DNA from: Asticcacaulis excentricus
GTDB taxonomy: Bacteria > Pseudomonadota > Alphaproteobacteria > Caulobacterales > Caulobacteraceae
Length of the DNA: 64,000 nt
Reading direction: 5' to 3'
Assembly: GCF_003966695.1 (NCBI RefSeq)
Contig: NZ_AP018827.1
Location: forward strand, 744,001-808,000
In this document: one piece after another, positions 1 to 8,501 of the stretch
Numbering within the stretch: the stretch's first letter is position 1
How the letters are laid out: each line of letters begins with the position of its first letter
Made by a program: the position numbers and the translations under genes
The notes under the pieces: model-generated
What the model saw: the letters and a program-made list of their open reading frames with translations, nothing else
Databases searched by the model: none
What the model was told of the DNA's origin: nothing

Positions 1-179
1 ATGGCGAGCGTTTCCGGCGTGGCGAAGACGTGCTGATGACCGGCGCGGGCGTGATCGGCGTGGCCGTGCGTCACGACGGCGCGTTCGACCGGCTGCATGG
101 GGTCGATAAAGAAGTCACCGGGCCGGCACCATACGCCTTGCGGCCGCACTTCGATCCAGTCACGCGGGTGGGTCACTGA
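1..179 (+). CDS. C-terminal end of an unrecognised protein (5' truncated by window edge)
   Basis: An open frame enters from the left edge with its first full codon at base 3 and stops at TGA 177-179, giving about 58 residues that begin GERFRRGEDVLMTGAG and end DPVTRVGH. I do not recognise the family. It does not look like the C-terminus of the ATP-dependent DNA ligase that often precedes the helicase downstream. It is co-directional with the helicase, with about 70 bases between them that contain a small terminator-like hairpin, so it is probably a separate transcript. The frame is chosen because the other forward frames close quickly. Confidence 0.45.
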   Translation, partial: GERFRRGEDVLMTGAGVIGVAVRHDGAFDRLHGVDKEVTGPAPYALRPHFDPVTRVGH

Positions 180-205
180 TCACCCCGGCGGTCCTGAACG
201 TAACA

Positions 206-225
206 GGCGGCATAACTGCCTTTTT
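206..225 (+). terminator. Weak rho-independent terminator candidate
   Basis: A five-pair stem (GGCGG / CTGCC, one G-U pair) with a five-base loop is followed directly by five T residues. It lies between the truncated first gene and the helicase gene. The stem is short, so this is only a candidate. Confidence 0.35.
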
Positions 226-251
226 ATGACCGTTCACGTTAAAAGCGTCCC

Positions 252-2699
252 ATGACGATACCTGATGCCTTCCAGTCGTGGTTTAGTTCGCAAGGCTGGA
301 CCCTGTTGCCGCATCAGCGTGAGATGACGGCGCGCTTTGCTGCCGGGCGCTCGACGCTTCTGACCGCGCCGACCGGCACCGGAAAGACGCTGGCGGGGTT
401 TCTGGGGTCCCTGATTGATATTACGCAGACGCGGCCAAACGGTTTGCATACCCTGTATATTTCGCCGCTGAAGGCGTTAAATTACGATATCGAACGCAAT
501 GTCACGGCAATGATTGAGGCGCTCAGCCTGCCCGTGCGTGTGGAAAGCCGCACGGGGGATACGTCGCCATATCGCCGCCAGCGCCAGCGCGCTAACCCGC
601 CGCATATCCTGCTGACGACACCGGAATCGCTGATGCTGCTGCTCTCCTATCCGGAGGCCGCACAGATGTTCGCTACGCTGAAGGCCGTCATTATCGACGA
701 AATCCATCAGGTGGCGGCGTCGCGTCGCGGCGACCTCATCGCGCTGGCACTGGCGCAGCTTGAGGCCTTCAGCCCCGGCTTTTGCCGCATTGGGTTGTCG
801 GCCACGGTGGCAGAGCCTGAGCGGTTCTGCGACTGGCTGGGGCACGAGGATAACGCCGTTGACCCTCTCGACAGCCGCACCCTGGGCATGGCCGAGGCCG
901 CACCGGAGGTCACCATACTGCCTACGCACAAAGCGCCGCCCTATAATGGCTTCATGGCGCAATACGCGGTGCCGGAAATCCTGTCCGAAATCGCAAAGGC
1001 GCGCACCGCCATCGTCTTCGTCAATACCCGCGCGCAAGCCGAACTGTTGTTTCAGTTCCTGTGGGAGGGCAATGAAGAGGCGCTGCCCATCGCTATCTAC
1101 CACGCCTCGCTGACGCGCGAGATGCGCCTGAAGACCATCAGCCTGATGGCCGCCGGCAAGTTGCGGGCATTGGTCGCCACCTCGGCCATCGAACTGGGCA
1201 TCGACTGGGGCGATGTCGATCTGGTCATACAGGTCGGGGCACCCAAGGGCGTCAGCCGCCTTTTGCAACGCATCGGCCGGTCAAACCACCGCGTCGATGT
1301 GCCGTCAAAGGCCTTTCTGTGCCCGGCCAATCGCTTTGAGGTGCTGGAATGCGAAGCGGCCATTGCCGCGATCCGCGCCGGGAAACTCGACGGCGATGTC
1401 CCCCAGCCGGGGGCGCAGGACGTACTGGCGCAATTCATCCTCAATGCGGCGTGCAGCGCACCGGTGAGGCCCGAAGCCCTCTATGCCATTGTCCGGACTG
1501 CGTGGTCCTATCGCGACCTGAGCTATGCGCAGTTCGAGACCCTGTTCCGCTTTGTCGTCGATGGCGGCTATGTGCTGCGCAATTACGATCGCTGGCACCG
1601 CCTGAGCGAAACCGAACAGGGGTGGATACCGGCCTCCGCCCAGATCGCCCGCCGTCATCGCCAGAATATCGGCGTCATTATCGAGGCCGGAAAGCTCAAG
1701 GTGCGGCGTCTGCACGGGCGCGGCGGGAAATATCTGGGGGAAATCGAGGAACAGTTCGGACAGTCCATGCGACCCGGCGATACCTTCTTCTTCGCCGGTG
1801 AGGTGCTGGCCTTTGAGCGCATCCACGACATGACGCTCGATGCCCGCCCCAGTGCCGCCAAAGAACCATTATTGCCCACCTATTCCGGCGGGCAGATGCC
1901 GCTTTCGACCTTCCTGGCCGACGGGGTGCGCGGCCTGTTGCAGTCGGAGGCGACGCTTGGCGAATTGCCCGGCGAGGTGCGCGACTGGCTGAGGCTGCAA
2001 ACGCGCTTTTCGCGCCTGCCCGACCGTCAGGAGCTGTTGATCGAGAGTTTTCCGCGCGGCAAGCTCTATACGCTGGTCCTCTATACGTTTGAGGGCCGAC
2101 GCGCCAATCAGACGCTGGGGATGCTCCTGTCGCGACGCATGGAGCGCTACCAGCTTCATCCCTTGAGTTTCACCGTCACCGATTACGGGCTGGCCATCAA
2201 CAGCGTCGAACAGGTGACCGACGGCATGATCCATGACCTGTTTTCAACCGATATTCTGGCCGACGAGCTGGAGGAATGGCTGGCGGACTCGCCCATGCTC
2301 AAACGCTCCTTCCGCCGCGTGGCGACCATTGCAGGCCTTGTCGAACAGAATAACAATGCGGCTCGCAAGACGCTGAAACAGGTAACCTTTTCGACCGATC
2401 TCATCTATGATGTGCTGCGCAAGTATGAGCCAGATCATGTCCTTTTGCGGCTGTCGCGCGCCGATGCCGAACGCGAACTTCTGGACCTCGACCGTTTGAC
2501 CGACCTCATCCTGACCTTCCGCGACCGGATCGCCTTTTGCGACCTGCCCCGTCCCTCGCCCCTGTCCCTGCCCGTTATTCTGGATGTGCGGACCGAGCGC
2601 CTGCCCGGTGGCGGTATCGAGGCCCTGTTGCAGCAGGAAAGTGCCGAAGCGGCGGCCGAGCGCCTGATGCAGGAGGTGGTCGATGGCCTCGACGGCTGA
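252..2699 (+). CDS. Ligase-associated DEXH-box DNA helicase (Lhr-core type)
   Basis: This is a superfamily 2 helicase of 815 residues, the usual length for the Lhr-core helicases encoded beside DNA ligase/exonuclease/PdeM modules. Motif I (APTGTGKT) is at about residues 39-46, the Walker B/DEXH motif reads DEIH near residue 149, motif III is SAT, and motif VI QRIGRSNHR is near residue 340. The Lhr winged-helix and C-terminal domains follow. The family is an ATP-dependent 3'-5' DNA translocase implicated in DNA damage response. The ATG at 252 begins just ahead of the conserved HQREM region. The gene overlaps pdeM by 17 bases, which indicates translational coupling. The ligase and exonuclease partners are not seen upstream in this window. 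Confidence 0.93.
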   Translation: MTIPDAFQSWFSSQGWTLLPHQREMTARFAAGRSTLLTAPTGTGKTLAGFLGSLIDITQTRPNGLHTLYISPLKALNYDIERNVTAMIEALSLPVRVESRTGDTSPYRRQRQRANPPHILLTTPESLMLLLSYPEAAQMFATLKAVIIDEIHQVAASRRGDLIALALAQLEAFSPGFCRIGLSATVAEPERFCDWLGHEDNAVDPLDSRTLGMAEAAPEVTILPTHKAPPYNGFMAQYAVPEILSEIAKARTAIVFVNTRAQAELLFQFLWEGNEEALPIAIYHASLTREMRLKTISLMAAGKLRALVATSAIELGIDWGDVDLVIQVGAPKGVSRLLQRIGRSNHRVDVPSKAFLCPANRFEVLECEAAIAAIRAGKLDGDVPQPGAQDVLAQFILNAACSAPVRPEALYAIVRTAWSYRDLSYAQFETLFRFVVDGGYVLRNYDRWHRLSETEQGWIPASAQIARRHRQNIGVIIEAGKLKVRRLHGRGGKYLGEIEEQFGQSMRPGDTFFFAGEVLAFERIHDMTLDARPSAAKEPLLPTYSGGQMPLSTFLADGVRGLLQSEATLGELPGEVRDWLRLQTRFSRLPDRQELLIESFPRGKLYTLVLYTFEGRRANQTLGMLLSRRMERYQLHPLSFTVTDYGLAINSVEQVTDGMIHDLFSTDILADELEEWLADSPMLKRSFRRVATIAGLVEQNNNAARKTLKQVTFSTDLIYDVLRKYEPDHVLLRLSRADAERELLDLDRLTDLILTFRDRIAFCDLPRPSPLSLPVILDVRTERLPGGGIEALLQQESAEAAAERLMQEVVDGLDG

Positions 2700-3351
2700 G
2701 GTAGAGTTTGCGGGCCACAAGATGGTGCTCGATGCCGAACTGGCCCTGTGGTGGCCGACGCACAACTTGCTGGCCGTGTCGGACCTGCACTTTGAAAAAT
2801 CGACCTTTCTGGCGCAGTTCGGATCGCCCATCGCGCCTTACGATACGCTGGACACGCTAACGCGCGTCGAAGCGCTGATTGTGCGTTATCAGCCACGCAC
2901 CCTTGTCCTTTTGGGCGACAGCTTCCACGATCGCGGTGCGTGGCAAAGGCTGGAGGCCCACACGCGAACCCATCTGCTGAGCCTGTGCGGCGCGGTCGAG
3001 TCGTGCCTGTGGGTTGAGGGTAATCACGATGTCGGCCTGATCCGCGACCACAGCCTGACCTTTGTGGACGATCATGTGGTGGAGGGCATCGCCTTTCGCC
3101 ACGAGGCGGAACCCACGGACCAGCCGCAGATCATCGGCCATTTCCACCCCAAGCTGACCACGCGGGTGCGCGGTCACAAGGTCAGCGGCAAATGCTTTGC
3201 CCTCAACCGCAAACGCCTGATCCTGCCAGCCTTCGGCAGCTTTACCGGCGGGCTCGATATCCAGCATGAGGCCCTGAGCGAGGTGGCGCAGGGTGAGGCC
3301 TTCACCCCTTATCTGATTTATGGGCGGACCATCCTGCCTATCCGCACATGA
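2683..3351 (+). CDS. pdeM: Ligase-associated metallophosphoesterase/endonuclease PdeM
   Basis: A 222-residue calcineurin-like metallophosphoesterase of the type linked to Lhr helicases. The metal-binding motifs are in order: DLHFEK (Asp34, His36), GDSFHD from residue 78, GNHD at 113-116, and GHFHP near 152. These are the expected ligands of a two-metal phosphoesterase, and the protein is at full family length. It has no signal peptide, so it acts in the cytoplasm, presumably processing DNA ends with the helicase. The start lies inside the end of the helicase gene. Assignment rests on motifs plus gene pairing. Confidence 0.92.
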   Translation: MASTAEVEFAGHKMVLDAELALWWPTHNLLAVSDLHFEKSTFLAQFGSPIAPYDTLDTLTRVEALIVRYQPRTLVLLGDSFHDRGAWQRLEAHTRTHLLSLCGAVESCLWVEGNHDVGLIRDHSLTFVDDHVVEGIAFRHEAEPTDQPQIIGHFHPKLTTRVRGHKVSGKCFALNRKRLILPAFGSFTGGLDIQHEALSEVAQGEAFTPYLIYGRTILPIRT

Positions 3352-3420
3352 ACCTCACGCACCGTCGGATCGCATCCTTATACGTCCACTGGCACACTGA
3401 CTGAAGACATGGAGACCCCA

Positions 3421-3984
3421 ATGAAACCGCGCAACTACGCCCTGCCCCTCGCCCTCGCCTCGGCCGCCCTTCTGACCCTCAGCGCTCAGGCCGTCACCGC
3501 CATGCCGGTAGGCAATCCGAACGTGCCGCAACCGGCCAAGCCGGTGGAACTGACGCGCTATCTGGGCCTGTGGTATGAACTGGGGCGCTATGAGAACCGC
3601 TTTGAGAAGGACTGCGATCAGGTCACGGCGCAGTACAGCCTCGCCGAAGATGGCAAGATCAACATTCTCAACACCTGCGGCTGGCGCAAGGGCGAACCGG
3701 GCAAAGCGTCCAAAGGCAAGGCGAAGATCGTCAGCGACAGCGGCAATGCCAAGCTGAAAGTCTCCTTTTTTGGCCCGTTCTATATCGGCGATTACTGGGT
3801 GCTGGATCACGCCGAAGACTATAGCTGGTCCATCGTCGGTGAGCCGTCGGGCAAGTATCTGTGGATTCTGACGCGCGCGCCGTCACCGGCCGTCAAGGTG
3901 CGCGAAGACCTGCGTAACCGCGCGCGTGAGCTGGGCTACAATACCGACCTTATCCGCTGGACCGCCCACACGTCGCCCAAATAA
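3421..3984 (+). CDS. Secreted lipocalin family protein (Blc-like)
   Basis: A lipocalin of about 187 residues. A signal peptide (about 27 residues, ending in AQAVTA) precedes the lipocalin signature GLWYELGRY near residue 50. The strand pattern and the closing LTRAP motif match the bacterial Blc branch, which binds lipids or hydrophobic ligands in the cell envelope. Unlike E. coli Blc there is no lipobox cysteine, so a soluble periplasmic form is expected. I prefer ATG 3421 over the upstream in-frame ATG 3409 because GGAG at 3411-3414 is well placed for 3421 and would lie inside the longer frame. The gene converges on the LysR gene with 10 bases between them. Confidence 0.85.
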   Translation: MKPRNYALPLALASAALLTLSAQAVTAMPVGNPNVPQPAKPVELTRYLGLWYELGRYENRFEKDCDQVTAQYSLAEDGKINILNTCGWRKGEPGKASKGKAKIVSDSGNAKLKVSFFGPFYIGDYWVLDHAEDYSWSIVGEPSGKYLWILTRAPSPAVKVREDLRNRARELGYNTDLIRWTAHTSPK

Positions 3985-3994
3985 GATACGGTCG

Positions 3995-4882
3995 TCAGCG
4001 CCCAGACCCCGAATGGCGGCCCGACGACGGCGTACCGTGATCAAGGCAATCCATAATATGGCGCGCCAGCATCTGCCCTACTTCGCCCAGTTCGGGTTGC
4101 GCCAGAAGGGCAATCTCCGCATCCGGCAGGCTGGGCAGATCGAAGGCGCGATCAACGATGCGGACGTCGGCCGGAATCATATTGGCCGGCAGCACGCCAA
4201 TGCCCAGACCGGAGCGTACCGCCGCCAGAGTGCCGGTCAGGCTGGGGCTGGTATAGGCGATACGCCAGTTGCGCCCCTGCTGATTCAGCGCCAGCAGGGC
4301 GCGCGCCCGGTAAATACAGGGCGAGGGCGACAGAACGAGCGGCAAAGGCCCGGAATGGGGCGCTTCACCCCCGGCGACCCAGACCAGAGGCTCACGCCAC
4401 ACCCGCACGCCCCCCGTTACCGATTGCGGGTCACGCTTGAGCAGCACGATGTCATACAGGCCTTTTTCATAGGCCGACATCAGGTTCAGCGTCAGATCAC
4501 AATTGACGTTCAGATGCACCCGCGGGTGCAGGCTGCGGAAGGTCGCCAATACCCCCGGCAGGTAGTGGGTGGCAAAATCTTCGGGCGTCCCCAGCCGGAT
4601 TTCCCCCTCGACCTCCGGCTCAGACAGGCGCGACCACGCCTCCCGTTGCAGGTCGATCAGCCGTCGCGCATACCCCAGAAACACCTCACCGCTCTCGGTC
4701 AGGCGGACATTGCGTTGATTGCGCAAAAACAGGCTGTGCCCCAGCGTGTCCTCCAGACGACGGATCTGCACGCTCAGCGCCGACTGACTTCGCCCGACCC
4801 GCTCGGCCGCCCTGGTAAAATGCAGGGTTTCCGCCAGAGCGACGAAGGCGCGCAGGGTATGGAAATCGGTATCAAAGGACAT
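3995..4882 (-). CDS. LysR-family transcriptional regulator
   Basis: A 295-residue LysR-type regulator: a winged helix-turn-helix at residues 5-65 (FTRAAERVGRSQSALSVQIRRLED) followed by a type 2 periplasmic-binding effector domain. Length is typical. It is transcribed divergently from the SbtA-type permease gene at 4971, with an 88-base AT-rich gap. LysR proteins commonly control the divergent neighbour, so regulation of the permease is the natural inference. The effector is unknown, although the pairing with a bicarbonate permease suggests a carbon or anion signal. Confidence 0.9.
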   Translation of the reverse strand: MSFDTDFHTLRAFVALAETLHFTRAAERVGRSQSALSVQIRRLEDTLGHSLFLRNQRNVRLTESGEVFLGYARRLIDLQREAWSRLSEPEVEGEIRLGTPEDFATHYLPGVLATFRSLHPRVHLNVNCDLTLNLMSAYEKGLYDIVLLKRDPQSVTGGVRVWREPLVWVAGGEAPHSGPLPLVLSPSPCIYRARALLALNQQGRNWRIAYTSPSLTGTLAAVRSGLGIGVLPANMIPADVRIVDRAFDLPSLPDAEIALLAQPELGEVGQMLARHIMDCLDHGTPSSGRHSGSGR

Positions 4883-4921
4883 TAATTCATATTTTCGATT
4901 ACAGAGATTAAACTAATTCAT
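4883..4921. promoter_or_regulatory. Direct repeat TAATTCAT in the lysR/permease divergent promoter region
   Basis: The octamer TAATTCAT occurs at 4883-4890 and 4914-4921. The starts are 31 bases apart, close to three helical turns, in an AT-rich stretch between two divergent genes. Helical phasing fits binding by a LysR tetramer. No experiment supports it, and short AT-rich octamers can recur by chance. Confidence 0.35.
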
Positions 4922-4946
4922 TTTATAAATTTAATGCGACCTCGTA

Positions 4947-4970
4947 AAGGCCTCCCCCAATGGAGGCCTT
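4947..4970 (+). promoter_or_regulatory. Hairpin enclosing the ribosome binding site of the SbtA-type permease
   Basis: A perfect nine-base inverted repeat (AAGGCCTCC at 4947-4955, GGAGGCCTT at 4962-4970) with a six-base loop ends on the base before the ATG at 4971. The right arm carries the only good Shine-Dalgarno sequence (GGAGG 4962-4966). If transcribed, the mRNA would hide the ribosome binding site in a GC-rich stem, so expression may depend on opening it. No T-run follows, so it does not look like a terminator. Confidence 0.6.
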
Positions 4971-5933
4971 ATGACAACGTTTGTTTCTCTCTCGCAAAAC
5001 TTCCTCACCGCACCGGTCCTTTTTTTCGTTCTGGGGGCGGCGGCTGGCATTGTGCGGTCGAACCTGCACTTCCCGAAGGGCGTCGTGCAGTTTTTATCCA
5101 TCTATCTGATGATGTCGATTGGCCTGAAGGGGGGGATTGCCGTGTCAGGGACCGGGACCCTGACGACGGCCCTGCTGATCCTGATCGGTTGTGGTCTGGT
5201 GTACGGACTGCTGCAACCGGTTATTGGCTACTGGCTGTTGAAATTCACCACCCCGCTGGATCGCCCGACCCGCGCCGCGGTCAGCGCCCATTACGGCTCA
5301 ATCAGCGTCGTGACCTTCGCCGCCGCCGTGAGTTGGCTTGATTCGCGGCATCTGCCCTATGCCGGTGTCGTGGTGGCCATTGTCGCCCTGATGGAGGCCC
5401 CGGCCATTGTGTCCGGCCTGATGCTGGCGCGTGAAAACAATAAAAACCATTCGCCCTTACACATTCTGTCTGAGACCCTGACCAATGGTGCCGTCTTTCT
5501 GCTTCTGGGGGCCTTCATCATCGGCGCGCTGATCGGACCGCAGCAGGCCGAAAAGCTGAAAGGCTTTGTCTTTGAGCCGTTTCAGGGGCTGTTGTGTCTC
5601 TTCCTGCTGGAAATGGGGCTGACGGTCAGCCGCAATCTGAAGCAGCTTTCAAAGTTCACCCTGCCGCTTCTGGCCTTTGGTATCTACATGCCTCTGATCG
5701 GAGCCGCACTGGGGATCGTGACGGGCAAGGTGCTGGGTCTGGATCACGGCACGGCCTATCTGTTCACGGTGCTGTGTGCCTCGGCCTCCTACATCGCCGT
5801 CCCGGCGGCCATGCGCACGGCCCTCCCGGAGGCCGACCCGGCGGTCTATGTGCCCCTCAGCATTGGCGTGACCTTTCCGTTCAACATCCTGATCGGTCTA
5901 CCGCTCTACGGCTGGCTTTTGACGGCCGCCTAG
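4971..5933 (+). CDS. Sodium-dependent bicarbonate transporter family permease (SbtA-like)
   Basis: A 320-residue polytopic membrane protein with about ten hydrophobic segments. The N-terminus carries the SbtA-family signature: a short helix, then PKGVVQFLSIYLMMSIGLKGG. The second half repeats the topology, as in SbtA's inverted-repeat fold. SbtA in cyanobacteria is a Na+/HCO3- symporter; proteobacterial members are annotated by homology and their substrate is not proven. No SbtB-like PII partner is adjacent. Control probably involves the divergent LysR gene and the hairpin over its ribosome binding site. Confidence 0.87.
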   Translation: MTTFVSLSQNFLTAPVLFFVLGAAAGIVRSNLHFPKGVVQFLSIYLMMSIGLKGGIAVSGTGTLTTALLILIGCGLVYGLLQPVIGYWLLKFTTPLDRPTRAAVSAHYGSISVVTFAAAVSWLDSRHLPYAGVVVAIVALMEAPAIVSGLMLARENNKNHSPLHILSETLTNGAVFLLLGAFIIGALIGPQQAEKLKGFVFEPFQGLLCLFLLEMGLTVSRNLKQLSKFTLPLLAFGIYMPLIGAALGIVTGKVLGLDHGTAYLFTVLCASASYIAVPAAMRTALPEADPAVYVPLSIGVTFPFNILIGLPLYGWLLTAA

Positions 5934-6028
5934 AGACCGGCGGGGTGAGGTGCCGACGAATCCGGGTATAGGCCGTTGAATTGTGGAGCGAATGACTCTA
6001 ACCTGCGGTCTATGGAACCGTTTTTGCC

Positions 6029-7045
6029 ATGAGCGACACCCTCCCCGCCAAAGTCAAGATGACCGACATTGCGCGTCTGGCCGAAGTGTCTCTGGCCACC
6101 GTGTCACGAGCCCTGGCCGACAGTCCGCTGGTGCCGGAGCCGCAAAAGCAGCGCATCATCGCCATCGCCGAAGCGCATGGCTACGCCGTCAATCAGGCCG
6201 CGCGCAATCTGCGTATGCAGACAACGCGCACCATCGGTCTGGTCCTGCCGCTGGGCCACGAAACCGGTCAGCAGATGACCGACCCGTTCCTGCTCGAACT
6301 GGTCGGTTACCTGTCCGAAGAGGTGTTTCGTCGCGGCTATGACCTGCTGTTCTCCAAGAATCTCTCACCACAAAGCGGTTGGCTGAATTCTTTGGTGAAG
6401 TCGCACCGCTTCGATGCCATGCTGGTTCTGGGGCAAAGCGATCAGCACGACGAAATCAACGCCATCTCGACGCACTATAACCCGATGGTGGTGTGGGGCG
6501 AGCGCCTGTCGGATCAGGGCTACTGCTCGGTCGGTGTGGACAATGTTCACGGCGGACGGCTGGCGGCGGAGCATCTGCTGAGCAAGGGGCGCAAGCAAAT
6601 CCTTTTCCTTGGGCCCGCTCAGGTGCCCGAAGTGGCGGCGCGTCTCAAAGGCTTTGGCGAGGGGCTGGCTCTGGCCGGGCAGAAAGTCACGCCCTCACAG
6701 ATCATCGAGACGCACTTCACGCCGGATTCAGCCTATGAGACGGTGAAGGGGCTGGTCGCTTCGCGTCGGCGCTTCGATGCCATCTTTGCGGCGTCGGATG
6801 TCATCGCGGTGGCGGCGATCAACGCGCTGATTGATGCCGGACGGCGCGTGCCGGAAGACGTGGCCGTTTGCGGTTTCGACGACGTGGCCATGTCCAAAAC
6901 CATGTCTCCGGCCCTGACCACCGTAAAGCAGGACCTGCGGTTGGGGGCGCAACTGATGGTCGATCTGCTGTTCCGGCGCCTGGCGGGGGAAAAGACCTCC
7001 TCCGCCGTTCTGGCCGCCGGGTTGATCGAGCGGGCCTCGACCTGA
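6029..7045 (+). CDS. LacI-family transcriptional repressor of the sucrose locus
   Basis: A 338-residue LacI/GalR regulator. The N-terminal helix-turn-helix (MTDIARLAEVSLATVSRALADS) and hinge (QAARNLRMQTTRTIGLVLP) are followed by a periplasmic-binding-protein-like sensor domain. Its stop codon directly abuts the stop of the convergent MFS gene. The position beside an MFS carrier, TonB receptor, amylosucrase and fructokinase mirrors SuxR in the Xanthomonas sux cluster. The likely target is the palindrome at 11047-11060 before the receptor gene. The identity of its inducer (sucrose or a product) is inferred from context. Confidence 0.92.
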   Translation: MSDTLPAKVKMTDIARLAEVSLATVSRALADSPLVPEPQKQRIIAIAEAHGYAVNQAARNLRMQTTRTIGLVLPLGHETGQQMTDPFLLELVGYLSEEVFRRGYDLLFSKNLSPQSGWLNSLVKSHRFDAMLVLGQSDQHDEINAISTHYNPMVVWGERLSDQGYCSVGVDNVHGGRLAAEHLLSKGRKQILFLGPAQVPEVAARLKGFGEGLALAGQKVTPSQIIETHFTPDSAYETVKGLVASRRRFDAIFAASDVIAVAAINALIDAGRRVPEDVAVCGFDDVAMSKTMSPALTTVKQDLRLGAQLMVDLLFRRLAGEKTSSAVLAAGLIERAST

Positions 7046-8275
7046 TCAGTACTCGGCATTGAGCGCTTTCAGACGCTCACCGGCCGGGTCTCGGCGGTGG
7101 TTGAAGACCAGCGCCACAAACAGGATCAGGGACAGACCGGTGGCCAGAACAAACCCGTACTGCGGCCCGCCAAAGACATCCGACACCGCGCCCATGGCCA
7201 GAGGGGCGACGACGGCGCTGAGGCAGGTGAAGAACAGAATCACGCCGCCGGCCGCGCCGTGCTGCGCCTTGCGGAAGCCGGATATGCCCTTGGAATTGAT
7301 CGTCGGGTACATGACCGACATGAACAGGCCTGACAGGGGCAGGCTATAGACCGCCACCGCCTGCCCGCCGATCAGGGCCGCCACGAAGCAGGCCAGAATG
7401 GCCCCGGCGCACAGCAGCAGCACCAGCGTCCATTTCAGGCGCGCCAGCATCCACACCCCCAGAAAACGCCCGGCGGCGCGCAGCACAAAGAAGACGCTGA
7501 GGGCATACAGCGCCAACCATACGGCCGGTCCCTGATAGCCTTTGAGCAGGGTCGGCATCCACACATAGATAGCGGTTTCCACCCCGACATAGAGCATGGC
7601 GAGCGCCGAAAAGGCCAGGGCATAGGGATCACGCACCAGACCCAGCGAAGCTTTCAGGCTAAAAGTCTCGCTCGCGGCCGTCTGCCGCTCGGGATAGCGC
7701 ACCACAAAGGCCGTTATGATCAGCAGTGTACACAGCGTCCCGGCAATCACATAGAGCCACTTCCACGACGCGCCCGACACCAGAAGCTGCGTGACGATCA
7801 GCGGGCCGATGATGGCGCCCACGCCGAAAAAGCCCTCGACCATATTCATGACGCGCGTATGGCTTTCGGTGGAGGTGGAGATGTCGCCAATCAGGGCCAG
7901 GGCTCCGGTTTTGAACACCCCGATGGCCAGACCTGAAATGAACAGCAGACAGGCAAAAAAGAGAAAATCATTACCGACGGCAAACAGGAACGAATTCAGC
8001 GCAAACAGGCTCAACCCCAGAATGATCGTCCATTTACGCCCCAGACGATCGGCCAGAAATCCCAACCCCAGACCGGCAATAGCGATGCCGCCCATGGTGG
8101 CGTAATGAAACGCCCCCGCCTCGGTCATGCTCAGGCCGTAGTCGCGGATGACTTCGGGAATGATGACCCCCACCGCGTCGGTCGTCATGGCGAACATCAT
8201 GAACATCAGATAGGTCAGCCCGGTAATCAGGGCGATATTAGCCGGACGGGCCAGATGAGGCGCAGATGTCGTCAT
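7046..8275 (-). CDS. MFS transporter, probable inner-membrane sucrose/sugar carrier
   Basis: A 409-residue major facilitator with twelve hydrophobic segments. The characteristic loop 2-3 motif appears as GFLADRLGRKW. It probably carries the sugar imported by the TonB receptor across the inner membrane, the role of SuxC in Xanthomonas. It is on the same strand as the receptor but is separated from it by a strong terminator and tandem repeats, so it likely has its own promoter just upstream of 8275. Substrate is inferred only from context. Confidence 0.88.
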   Translation of the reverse strand: MTTSAPHLARPANIALITGLTYLMFMMFAMTTDAVGVIIPEVIRDYGLSMTEAGAFHYATMGGIAIAGLGLGFLADRLGRKWTIILGLSLFALNSFLFAVGNDFLFFACLLFISGLAIGVFKTGALALIGDISTSTESHTRVMNMVEGFFGVGAIIGPLIVTQLLVSGASWKWLYVIAGTLCTLLIITAFVVRYPERQTAASETFSLKASLGLVRDPYALAFSALAMLYVGVETAIYVWMPTLLKGYQGPAVWLALYALSVFFVLRAAGRFLGVWMLARLKWTLVLLLCAGAILACFVAALIGGQAVAVYSLPLSGLFMSVMYPTINSKGISGFRKAQHGAAGGVILFFTCLSAVVAPLAMGAVSDVFGGPQYGFVLATGLSLILFVALVFNHRRDPAGERLKALNAEY

Positions 8276-8323
8276 GGAGCGGTTCCCTGTGTTTTGTTGT
8301 TATACGTCCAGAAGCCGTAAGCG

Positions 8324-8370
8324 AGAAAAAAGAACGGGAGCGGGCCGCAGAGGGGGTGCGACCCGCTCCC
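8324..8370 (-). terminator. Rho-independent terminator downstream of the sucrose TonB receptor
   Basis: On the minus strand a nine-base perfect stem (GGGAGCGGG / CCCGCTCCC, 8362-8370 and 8336-8344), with a further inner CGCA/TGCG pairing, is followed by GTTCTTTTTTC. It lies after the receptor stop and before the MFS gene. Confidence 0.75.
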
Positions 8371-8390
8371 GATGCCTTCACGCTAAGGCA

Positions 8391-8500
8391 TTTTTTGACG
8401 CCTCATGTGTATCCCAAAAGTGGTGCCCACTTTTGGGCATGAGGCTTTTTTGACGCCTCATGTGTATCCCAAAAGTGGTGCCCACTTTTGGGCATGAGGC
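8391..8500. repeat. Two tandem copies of a 55-base palindromic repeat
   Basis: 8391-8445 and 8446-8500 are the same 55-base unit, head to tail. Each contains nested inverted repeats: GCCTCATG / CATGAGGC outside and CCCAAAAGTGG / CCACTTTTGGG around a three-base loop. The stop codon of the receptor gene at 8502 follows the second copy at once. A relative is at 60841-60903. This looks like a REP-type dispersed element that was duplicated in place. Confidence 0.85.
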
Positions 8501-8501
8501 T

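Noticed and set aside
8391-8500. Tandem repeats considered as a CRISPR array
   Set aside because: Only two units, directly adjacent without spacers, each palindromic, and no cas genes nearby.
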